This document shows positions 1 through 5,670 of a DNA stretch of 6,137 bases, piece after piece. The translations under genes were made by a program, and so were the position numbers. This stretch comes from Gammaproteobacteria bacterium. GTDB lineage: Bacteria > Pseudomonadota > Gammaproteobacteria > Methylococcales > Methylomonadaceae. The stretch lies in NCBI GenBank assembly GCA_024511045.1, contig JANEMG010000157.1, positions 1 through 6,137 on the forward strand, written 5' to 3'. Numbering within the stretch: the stretch's first letter is position 1; every line of letters begins with the position of its first letter. The notes below the pieces were generated by a model. The model was given only the letters and a program-made list of their open reading frames with translations, was not told where the DNA came from and did not search any database.

Positions 1-122
1 CCGAAGATCTGTCGACCGACCTTGGGGTTGATGAAATCATCCAGAGCAATCAGCAAACGCCCATCGGTTTCAGGCGATGGAATCAAACGCCAAACACTCT
101 GCCATAACCGTTGCCATGGCCC
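1..122 (-). pseudogene. Partial DDE transposase fragment (insertion sequence remnant)
   Basis: The minus strand reads without a stop as a peptide containing GPWQRLWQSVW, then LIPSPETDGRLLIALDD, then FINPKVGRQIF, and runs off the left edge. From memory of the family, a W-rich stretch, 'GRL..ALDD' (probably the first catalytic Asp) and 'NPK.G..IFG' resemble the central part of DDE-type transposases of bacterial insertion sequences. The N-terminal part of such a protein should lie at higher coordinates, but that DNA encodes the DUF123 gene on the other strand. The copy is therefore probably 5'-truncated; whether its 3' part is intact beyond the window cannot be seen. The minus frame stays open to about position 500, but I attribute that part to shadowing. 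No terminal inverted repeat was recognised. The family call rests on a ~40-residue resemblance. Confidence 0.45.
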
Positions 123-646
123 GTCGCCAGAAAACCGGCAGCTACGCGCTGATTCTGCGCAGTCGGCATTGGGGGCGACTGCAGATCGGCAAGCTGGGCC
201 TGTTGACACTGCGTCCAGGCTATTATATCTATGTCGGCAGCGCCTTCGGTCCAGGCGGCATTCCGGCCCGCACCGCGCACCACCAGAGGGTCCAGGCCTG
301 CCCGCACTGGCATATCGATTATTTGCGCAGGCAGACCGAACTGCTTGCCGTCTGGTACAGCTTCGATACGGTGAAACGGGAGCATCGCTGGGCCGATGTC
401 CTGGCCGGGGAAGAATCCTGCCGCCTGGCAATGCCACGCTTCGGTGCTTCAGACTGTCACTGCCCGGGACATTTGTTCTACAGCGTCCATGCGCCGCAAA
501 TTACTGACTTCGAAAGACGATTGCGGCGCATGGACCGCGAACACCCCCTCCTTTACCTCGCCATCTGCAACACTGCAGATGCCGGCCTGCCCGGAAAAAA
601 AAGACGACGGCGCCGGCCGGCAAGCGCGTTGAGTCAGGCCGCCTGA
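116..646 (+). CDS. DUF123 / GIY-YIG-related domain protein
   Basis: This encodes a small protein of the DUF123 family, a GIY-YIG-nuclease-related domain of unproven role, sometimes found fused to endonuclease III-like proteins in archaea. From the ATG at 116 it is 176 residues. Visible motifs are TGSYALIL (7-14), GYYIYVGSAFG (35-45, the GIY-YIG-like core), the R/H-containing IPARTAHH (49-56), HWHIDYL (64-70) and FGASDCHCPGHLFY (109-122), all typical of the family and in the usual order. The tail is unusual: a run of Lys and Arg (KKRRRRR) precedes SQAA at the C terminus. An in-frame ATG at 77 would add 13 residues, but that stretch lies in the transposase remnant and family members begin close to the GxY motif. 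Neither start has a clear Shine-Dalgarno. It converges on panD, with a 13-bp overlap. Nuclease activity is not established. Confidence 0.85.
   Translation: MARRQKTGSYALILRSRHWGRLQIGKLGLLTLRPGYYIYVGSAFGPGGIPARTAHHQRVQACPHWHIDYLRRQTELLAVWYSFDTVKREHRWADVLAGEESCRLAMPRFGASDCHCPGHLFYSVHAPQITDFERRLRRMDREHPLLYLAICNTADAGLPGKKRRRRRPASALSQAA
592..624 (-). terminator. Possible Rho-independent terminator for the pan operon
   Basis: Just downstream of the panD stop, the minus strand carries a GC-rich self-complementary stretch (GCCGGCCGGCGCC) followed by a few bases and then eight T. Only short stems (3-4 bp with a 4-nt loop) can be drawn, so the hairpin is marginal. It lies inside the 3' end of the convergent DUF123 gene, where the A8 run on the plus strand encodes the two lysines of its basic tail. 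Position and T-run favour a terminator; the weak stem argues against it. Confidence 0.3.
634..646. repeat. 13-bp palindromic tail-to-tail gene overlap
   Basis: The sequence TCAGGCCGCCTGA has perfect 6-bp arms around one central base. It spans exactly the overlap between the DUF123 gene and panD. The TGA of the plus-strand gene is its right end, and the TGA of panD is its left end on the other strand. Both genes read Gln-Ala-Ala-stop through it. With a single central base it is not a usable RNA hairpin by itself. Confidence 0.95.
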
Positions 647-1014
647 ACGGGGATGGCATTGCTGGAACGAATGATTTCGTTCCTTTCATTGAAATAAACC
701 AGCGTCGGCTTGAAATTGATCAGTTCCTGTTCATCATAGACGCCAAAAGTGCAGACAATGATCAGATCTCCCGGACAGGCCAGACGGGCTGCTGCGCCAT
801 TGATGGAAAAAATCCTGCTGCCTTCCTCTGCGCGAATGGCGTAGGTGGTGAAACGCTGACCGTTGTTGATGTTGTAGATTTGTATTTGTTCATATTCCCT
901 GATGCCGGAAAAGTCGAGTATCTCGCCATCGATGGCGCAGGAACCTTCGTAATCCAGTTCGGAATGTGTGACACGCGCACGGTGCAACTTCGCTTTCATC
1001 ATGGTGGTTTGCAT
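634..1014 (-). CDS. panD: Aspartate 1-decarboxylase (PanD) proenzyme
   Basis: PanD decarboxylates L-aspartate to beta-alanine, the amine half of pantothenate, in the cytoplasm. The 126-residue protein matches the family length. It has KLHRARVTHSELDYEGSCAI, with Gly24-Ser25 as the self-cleavage site; Ser25 becomes the pyruvoyl cofactor of the alpha chain. Also present are NNGQRFTTYAI, GSRIFSINGAAARL, GDLIIV and the conserved C-terminal region ending AIPVQAA. Starting at the ATG at 1014 puts the cleavage pair at residues 24-25, as in E. coli PanD, which supports this start; no strong Shine-Dalgarno is visible. A second pair of Met codons (residues 5-6) is possible but would shift that numbering. 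It lies 64 nt after the channel gene and is separated from panBC by it. Its last 13 bp overlap the convergent DUF123 gene. Confidence 0.98.
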   Translation of the reverse strand: MQTTMMKAKLHRARVTHSELDYEGSCAIDGEILDFSGIREYEQIQIYNINNGQRFTTYAIRAEEGSRIFSINGAAARLACPGDLIIVCTFGVYDEQELINFKPTLVYFNERNEIIRSSNAIPVQAA

Positions 1015-1046
1015 AATGGAACAATCCAGAATTTTCAGAACAGGCG

Positions 1047-1075
1047 ATTATGCAACAAGAACAACCGTTGCGCAA
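1047..1075 (-). promoter_or_regulatory. Possible sigma-70 promoter for panD
   Basis: In the 64-nt gap before panD, the minus strand has TTGCGC (rc of 1070-1075), then 17 nt, then CATAAT (rc of 1047-1052). CATAAT matches 5 of 6 bases of the -10 consensus and the spacing is ideal, but only the TTG of the -35 matches. Transcription would start near 1040 and leave a leader of about 26 nt. The -35 hexamer sits within a perfect 10-bp palindrome, GTTGCGCAAC (1067-1076), which could be an operator or simply chance. It would allow panD expression independent of the upstream genes. Confidence 0.35.
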
Positions 1076-1078
1076 CAT

Positions 1079-3334
1079 TTATACCGACAATCGCCCGGAA
1101 ATGAAATCATCCCCGCCGGGCTTGGATTTATCCTGACGAATGATGTTGACCTCAGTCGGATAGGCGAATTCCAGGTTGTTTTTTTCCAGTATTTCAGCAA
1201 TCTGGAACAGCACGTCCTCTTTGACCTCCAGCCATTCCGCCCAGCTCACCGTCTTGGAAAAGCAGTAGATCAGGATGTCGATGGAAAAATCGCCGTAACG
1301 GTCCAGAAAAACCAGCTGCGTCGACTTGATGCCCATGGTATCCTCCTGGGAAGTGAAGCGGTAACGCTTTTGTTTGCGCCCGTGTTTTTCCCGCGGATCC
1401 GCGATGCCGGGATGATTGCGCAGCATCTCCCGGATATCGGCCACGGCCTGGCGGATATCCTCCATGCGGCTTTCATAGGTGACCCCGACATGCATCTTGA
1501 TGCGCCGGCCCACGGCACGGCGGTTCCAGTTCATCACCCCGGAGACCGAAATGGTGGCATTGGGTATGGTCACCAGCGCGTTGTCAAAGGTCCGGATGGT
1601 GGTGCTGCGCAGACCGATTTCGGCAACGGTGCCTTCCACGTCATTGATTTTCACCCAGTCGCCCATGCGGAAAACGTTGTCGAAGAGGATGGTGATGCCG
1701 CCGAACAGATTGGACAGGGTATCTTTCGCCGCCAAGGCGAATGCCAGGCCGCCGATCCCCAGCGTCGACATGATGGCGGTGATGCTGATGCCGAAATGAT
1801 TCAGCATGAACGTCAATGCCGCGATGACGATGATGCCCTTGGCGAACTGCATGCCCAGATGCAGCAACTCCTTGCGCAGATCCTTGTTGGCTTCGCTGAT
1901 TTTTCTGGCCTGGGCAAGCACCACGGTATCCAGCAGCTTGAACAGCAGCCAGACATAGATCAGCGTATAGATGACAAAGAAAAGGTTTTCCAGGGAGGCC
2001 TTGTATTCGGTGTTGTACAGCAATGCATAGGTTGCCAGATCGATACTGAAAAACAGCAGCAGATACTGTATCGGCCGCTTCATCTCCTGGTAGATCAGGC
2101 TGGAATTTTCTTCCTTCCCACCCTGCAGCATGTATTTCTCAATCAGCCAGCTGCTGCCTCTGACGACCAGCGGATAACAAAAAACAATCAGGGCAATGAT
2201 GATCAGGGAGACCAGTATGCCGCCCACGTCGATCTTGAACGGCGCCAGTTTGTTGTTGACCGGGGCGATGAAATCGAAATCATTGAAGTAGGAAATCACC
2301 GAAATCAACGTAAACTGCTGAAACCACAGGGATGAGGAAATATCCCGGGGATTGTTGATCACGTAGTTCAAAATATCCAGAAAAGTACCGTTCAACAGTT
2401 GAAACTCGGCGTAATTTTTCGTCAATTCGGCATAGACCTTGGTTTCCAGATCGGCTTCCGGCAGGCTGACCTTTTCCGCAACCTGCATCCTCTGCTTCCG
2501 GACCTTCTCCGCGGTCATGACGATGCTGTCGAGACTTTCATAATTTTTCGACGCCTTGATCAGATAGGTCAGAAAATCCCGCAGCTGCCTGGCCGTCTTG
2601 TAGTATTCGAGCTTGATCTGATCGCGCTGTACAGCCAGCTGATTGCCCCGTTCCTGGTTGATGGCAATACGCGACCGCAGCAGGCGCACGGCGCTTTTTT
2701 TGGCCTCGAAGGGCAATTGTACTTTCCCGCCCACGCGCAGACGCCGCATCAAATCGCCAAGCAAGCGGTTTTCTTCCGCCAGAACCTGACTGATCTGACT
2801 CTCATCTTCAGTCGCCTGCATTTTTTCGTTCAGCCTGTTCAGCTGTTCGACATACCAGGCAATGGGACGCTGCTTGCTCTGAGGCTTTGCAGCGGCAGCC
2901 TTCCGGGGTTTCTTGTCCACTGACGCGGCTTTTTGTAGGGCTTCCTGCTGCGGGACCTGGACGGCAGACCTCGCTGCTGCAGCTTCTTCAGGCTGCTGCC
3001 TGGAAGTCTCGGGCGTTTCGGCAGCTGCAGCATTTCGCTGTGCCGCAGCCGGCTGCTCCTTGCCAGGTGTTTTTTGCCGCACTGCTTCGGGTGCAATTGC
3101 GTCGTCCAGTGAAGAGGCTTCTGGCGGCTTTTCCGGGGCTGCCGCATCGGTTTCGGGGGGGGGCTCCTCGCCCCCCTTCACTTCAGCCTCCGGCATCTGC
3201 ACACCGGAAGCCGCCTGCCCCGCATCAACGGCAGCACTGGCAGCGCCAGGCTCAATGACAGCAGCCTCCCCGGCAGCGGCGGCAGGCATTGCAAACACGA
3301 AAAACTGCAAAAGAAACAGCAGGTATATTTTCAT
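1079..3334 (-). CDS. MscS-family mechanosensitive ion channel with long Ala/Pro/Glu-rich N-terminal region
   Basis: This is a predicted inner-membrane channel that opens under membrane tension and releases solutes on osmotic downshock. From the ATG at 3334 it has 751 residues, much longer than E. coli MscS (286). Order: signal peptide (MKIYLLFLLQFFVF, cleavage near PAAAA, ~20); low-complexity Ala/Pro/Glu/Gln region (~21-155); charged, coiled-coil-like helices (~156-300); membrane segments near 371-391, 422-440, 449-472 and 497-516; the Gly/Ala-rich pore helix with LGIGGLAFALAAKDTLSNLF (from ~525); the MscS beta domain (MGDWVKINDVEGTVAEIGLRSTTIR, IPNATIS); and the C-terminal alpha/beta domain ending LEFAYPTEVNII. 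An in-frame GTG at 3376 adds 14 residues, but the ATG places a proper signal peptide at the N terminus; neither start has a Shine-Dalgarno. It sits between panC and panD, same strand. Gating and substrate are unknown. MscK/YbdG-like subgroup membership is uncertain. Confidence 0.92.
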   Translation of the reverse strand: MKIYLLFLLQFFVFAMPAAAAGEAAVIEPGAASAAVDAGQAASGVQMPEAEVKGGEEPPPETDAAAPEKPPEASSLDDAIAPEAVRQKTPGKEQPAAAQRNAAAAETPETSRQQPEEAAAARSAVQVPQQEALQKAASVDKKPRKAAAAKPQSKQRPIAWYVEQLNRLNEKMQATEDESQISQVLAEENRLLGDLMRRLRVGGKVQLPFEAKKSAVRLLRSRIAINQERGNQLAVQRDQIKLEYYKTARQLRDFLTYLIKASKNYESLDSIVMTAEKVRKQRMQVAEKVSLPEADLETKVYAELTKNYAEFQLLNGTFLDILNYVINNPRDISSSLWFQQFTLISVISYFNDFDFIAPVNNKLAPFKIDVGGILVSLIIIALIVFCYPLVVRGSSWLIEKYMLQGGKEENSSLIYQEMKRPIQYLLLFFSIDLATYALLYNTEYKASLENLFFVIYTLIYVWLLFKLLDTVVLAQARKISEANKDLRKELLHLGMQFAKGIIVIAALTFMLNHFGISITAIMSTLGIGGLAFALAAKDTLSNLFGGITILFDNVFRMGDWVKINDVEGTVAEIGLRSTTIRTFDNALVTIPNATISVSGVMNWNRRAVGRRIKMHVGVTYESRMEDIRQAVADIREMLRNHPGIADPREKHGRKQKRYRFTSQEDTMGIKSTQLVFLDRYGDFSIDILIYCFSKTVSWAEWLEVKEDVLFQIAEILEKNNLEFAYPTEVNIIRQDKSKPGGDDFISGRLSV
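3155..3176 (-). repeat. C9 homopolymer with complementary G6 inside the channel gene
   Basis: On the coding (minus) strand the sequence reads G6, then CGAGGA plus G, then C9. The plus strand shows G9 at 3155-3163 and C6 at 3171-3176. The C9 encodes Pro58-60 of the channel protein (ATG numbering). The two tracts can pair into a 6-bp GC hairpin. Losing one C would shift translation into a frame that stops at 2839-2841, giving a product of roughly 165 residues without the channel domain. The full frame is open as sequenced. Confidence 0.9.
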
Positions 3335-3443
3335 TATCGATGCATATTTATTGACAAAGAATGTTCGAAAAAGCACGGGCAGTGGTTACCGGCAGCCGGA
3401 TTGAATGAGACAACACCCGGCTGCAGGAATTCCCCGGCATATT

Positions 3444-4298
3444 TCAGTCACCTGGCGATTTCTTGACCTGGACATTGTCGATCAATCGGGCTTTGCCCAG
3501 TTTTGCCGCCACCAGTATGACCAGGTCACGGTCGAAGCGTGCTGCCGGCAGAAGATTGTCGGCACAGCAAATGGAAAAATAATCTGGCTGAAAGCCGGCC
3601 TCTGCCAGAAACTGCACCTGCTGCTGCTCGATGACGGAAAAATCCATCGCTCCGGAAACGAGCATTTCCCTGGCATCCAGCAATGACTGGTAGAGTTTCG
3701 GTGCGCGACGGCGCTGTGCCGGCGTCAGATAGGCATTCCGGGAACTCATCGCCAGGCCGTCGGCTTCCCGCACCGTAGGTACAGCAACGATGGCAACGGG
3801 GATGTTCAGATCCCGGACCATGCAGCGAATCACCGCCAGCTGCTGCCAGTCCTTTTCACCGAACAACGCAAAATCGGGCAGCACCATGTAGAACAACTTG
3901 CAGACAATGGTCGCGACGCCGCTGAAATGACCCAGCCGCGACGCACCACAGTGCAGATCGGAAATGCCATTGACGGTGATAAAGGTGTTGCAGCCGGGGG
4001 GATAGATTTCCTGCACCGCTGGCAGAAACAGCAGGTCCACGGCATTCTCGTGCAGCTTTTCCCGGTCTTCCCGCTCCGTTCTGGGGTAAGCGGCAAAATC
4101 CTCTCCTTCGCCAAACTGCGTGGGGTTGACAAAAATGCTGACCACCACGCGGTCGGCAGTCTTCCGTGCCGTCCTCACCAGCTGCAGATGACCTTCGTGC
4201 AGATTGCCCATGGTCGGGACCAAGGCGATGCTTTCGCCTGTCTGTTGCCACTGCTTGATTTGCCCGCGCAAATCTGTGATCGTCGTGACTATGCGCAT
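3444..4298 (-). CDS. panC: Pantothenate synthetase (pantoate-beta-alanine ligase)
   Basis: PanC activates pantoate with ATP to pantoyl-adenylate and condenses it with beta-alanine to give pantothenate. The 284-residue product matches the family (283 in E. coli). Visible are the HIGH-type nucleotide site PTMGNLHEGH (28-37), VVSIFVNPTQFGEGEDFAAYPRT in shortened form FVNPTQF, the EIYPPG loop, GHFSGVATIVCKLF, FGEKDWQQL, the KMSKS-equivalent region GLAMSSRNAYL and the C-terminal AKLGKARLIDN. The frame stays open 136 codons upstream, but that part lies over panB and is not PanC-like. The ATG at 4298, where MRIVTTITDLRGQIK matches family N termini, is the start. Only 4 nt separate it from the panB stop, so translational coupling is likely, and no clear Shine-Dalgarno is seen. 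Confidence 0.98.
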   Translation of the reverse strand: MRIVTTITDLRGQIKQWQQTGESIALVPTMGNLHEGHLQLVRTARKTADRVVVSIFVNPTQFGEGEDFAAYPRTEREDREKLHENAVDLLFLPAVQEIYPPGCNTFITVNGISDLHCGASRLGHFSGVATIVCKLFYMVLPDFALFGEKDWQQLAVIRCMVRDLNIPVAIVAVPTVREADGLAMSSRNAYLTPAQRRRAPKLYQSLLDAREMLVSGAMDFSVIEQQQVQFLAEAGFQPDYFSICCADNLLPAARFDRDLVILVAAKLGKARLIDNVQVKKSPGD

Positions 4299-4302
4299 TT
4301 TT

Positions 4303-5121
4303 TCAAAATCCGTGTTCTGCATCCGGAAAGAGGGACTGCCTGACCTCCGACACATACAGCTGCACGGCGGCATCGATGCCGCCGCCGGCAGCCTGCAGGT
4401 AGTTTTTGGAAAACCGCGGCCGCCTGCCAATGCCGATGTCCAGCATGTCGTACAGGACCAGCACCTGACCGTCGCAATCCACACCAGCGCCGATGCCGAT
4501 GACGGGAATGCGCAGTTCCCGGCTGATTGTGCGGGCCAGCTGGGCGGGAATACATTCCAGCACCAGCATGGCGGCTCCCGCCTGCTCCAGCTGCCGGGCC
4601 TGTTCCAGAATCTTGTCCGCTTCGTCTTCTTCCCTGCCCTGCACCCGGTAGCGGCCCAACTGGTTGATCGATTGCGGCAACAAACCCAGATGTCCGCAAA
4701 CGGCAATTCCCTGATTGCTCAGAAACTCGATGATTTCCGGCCTGGCCCCCTCCAGCTTGACCACCTGGGCACCGCCCGCCTGGATCAGGCGGGCGGCATT
4801 TTCGGCGGCAAGTTCCACAGTTGCACAGCTCATGAACGGCAAATCGGCAATCAGCAGGGAACGCCGCCGCCCCCTGGCCACGCAGGCCGTATGATAGACC
4901 ATATCGCTCATGCTCACCGGCAGCGTGCTGCCATGCCCTTGCACGACCATGCCCAGGGAATCACCGACCAGAATGGCATCGACGCCGGCATTGTCCAGTA
5001 TGGTGCTGAAGCTGGCATCATAGGCCGTCAGGCAGGTGATTTTCTCCCCCGCCCGCTTCATCGCCGCCAGGTCGAGGATGGACAACGGTTTGATTGTCGA
5101 ATCAGCGAGATATTGTGTCAC
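4303..5121 (-). CDS. panB: 3-methyl-2-oxobutanoate hydroxymethyltransferase (ketopantoate hydroxymethyltransferase)
   Basis: PanB transfers a hydroxymethyl group from 5,10-methylenetetrahydrofolate to alpha-ketoisovalerate, making ketopantoate, the first committed step of pantothenate synthesis. The 272-residue protein (264 in E. coli) has ITCLTAYD (28-35), VGDSLGMVVQGH with Asp54, the second metal-site Asp93 in ADLPFM, VVKLEG with Glu124, CGHLGLLPQS, the catalytic Glu in LVLECIP and PVIGIGAG. These correspond to the metal- and substrate-binding residues of the TIM-barrel family. It starts with GTG, directly after the folK TGA, and the start is supported by a good Shine-Dalgarno. The C terminus (SLFPDAEHGF) resembles the usual YPxxEHSF ending. 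It lies immediately upstream of panC in the same transcript. Confidence 0.98.
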   Translation of the reverse strand: MTQYLADSTIKPLSILDLAAMKRAGEKITCLTAYDASFSTILDNAGVDAILVGDSLGMVVQGHGSTLPVSMSDMVYHTACVARGRRRSLLIADLPFMSCATVELAAENAARLIQAGGAQVVKLEGARPEIIEFLSNQGIAVCGHLGLLPQSINQLGRYRVQGREEDEADKILEQARQLEQAGAAMLVLECIPAQLARTISRELRIPVIGIGAGVDCDGQVLVLYDMLDIGIGRRPRFSKNYLQAAGGGIDAAVQLYVSEVRQSLFPDAEHGF

Positions 5122-5655
5122 TCAGGCAATCCTTTCCAGGCCGTCACGTGGACAGTTGTCGACGAGTTCCGCCAGCCGCCCCAGGCCGGGAACCGTGAGT
5201 TCCGGCGCGATTTCAAACAAGGGATATAAAACGAAGGCCCGTTCGGCGATGCCGACATGGGGCACGATCAAATGCGGCAGCCGGATCTGCCGTTCCCCAT
5301 ACAGCAGAATATCCAGATCCAGGGTTCTGCCCCCCCAGCGCAGGCCTTTTCTGACTCTGCCCTGGCTGTTTTCGATCGCCTGCAGACATGCCAGCAATTT
5401 TTCCGGCGTCAGCGTGGTTGCGATCGCCATGACGGCATTGACATAATCAGGCTGATCCTGCGGACCCATGGGCGGGCTTCGGTAAAGACTGGAAAATGCC
5501 AGCTCCTGAACCCCGTCGAGAGCGGCGATCGCCAGACGCGCCGCCTTGATCTGCTCGACAGGCTGCTCCAGATTGCTGCCCAGGCCGATGTAGGCAGTCT
5601 GCGCGCGCACTTCAGAAGGCATCGTTGTCCGGCAAAAGGCCCTTGCCGCAGCCAT
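5122..5655 (-). CDS. folK: 6-hydroxymethyl-7,8-dihydropterin pyrophosphokinase (HPPK)
   Basis: FolK moves the pyrophosphate of ATP onto 6-hydroxymethyl-7,8-dihydropterin, preparing it for dihydropteroate synthase in folate synthesis. Motifs in order are YIGLGSNL (22-29), SSLYRSPPMGPQDQPDYVNAV (conserved core SLYRSPP, DYVNAV), GRVRKGLRWGGRTLDLDILL and LPHLIVPH. The Mg-ATP aspartates align as Asp113 and Asp115 (E. coli Asp95/97), and the loop arginines as Arg100, Arg102 and Arg110. One oddity is WGGR where the family nearly always has WGPR or WGAR, produced by a G7 run on the coding strand. The protein has 177 residues from the ATG at 5655. The ATG at 5622 (Met12, MPSEVRAQ) is an equal or better alternative, because homologues start close to the YIGLGSN strand and neither start has a strong Shine-Dalgarno. 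It follows pcnB by 15 nt and abuts panB. Confidence 0.97.
   Translation of the reverse strand: MAAARAFCRTTMPSEVRAQTAYIGLGSNLEQPVEQIKAARLAIAALDGVQELAFSSLYRSPPMGPQDQPDYVNAVMAIATTLTPEKLLACLQAIENSQGRVRKGLRWGGRTLDLDILLYGERQIRLPHLIVPHVGIAERAFVLYPLFEIAPELTVPGLGRLAELVDNCPRDGLERIA
5130..5135 (-). promoter_or_regulatory. Shine-Dalgarno fixing the panB GTG start
   Basis: AAAGGA on the minus strand lies 8 nt before the GTG at 5121, inside the last codons of folK. It is the best ribosome-binding site in the window and supports GTG, rather than a downstream ATG, as the panB start. Confidence 0.65.
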
Positions 5656-5670
5656 GCAGGTTGCAAATGT

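Noticed and set aside
22..507. Plus-strand frame starting at a TTG and covering the DUF123 gene
   Set aside because: The translation is Arg/Pro-rich without motifs, while the frame starting at 77/116 carries the complete DUF123 motif set.
968..2335. Long plus-strand open frame (455 codons) opposite the channel gene
   Set aside because: It is rich in His, Gln and Asp with no recognisable domain, and lies entirely antisense to panD's 5' end and a clear MscS coding region. It is a GC-driven shadow frame.
3333..3338. GATAAT on the minus strand as a -10 box for the channel gene
   Set aside because: It overlaps the ATG start and has no acceptable -35 at proper spacing, so it could not yield the full coding transcript.
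3351..3356. Perfect TTGACA on the plus strand as a promoter -35 element
   Set aside because: No -10-like hexamer occurs at 16-18 nt downstream, and no plus-strand gene follows.
4299..4706. N-terminal extension of the panC frame by 136 codons
   Set aside because: The extension is rich in Cys, Trp, Arg and Ser and overlaps panB. PanC family N termini match the ATG at 4298.
4204..5229. Plus-strand open frame of 341 codons opposite panB and panC
   Set aside because: It has no family motifs and is fully covered by panB, whose motifs are unmistakable on the other strand.
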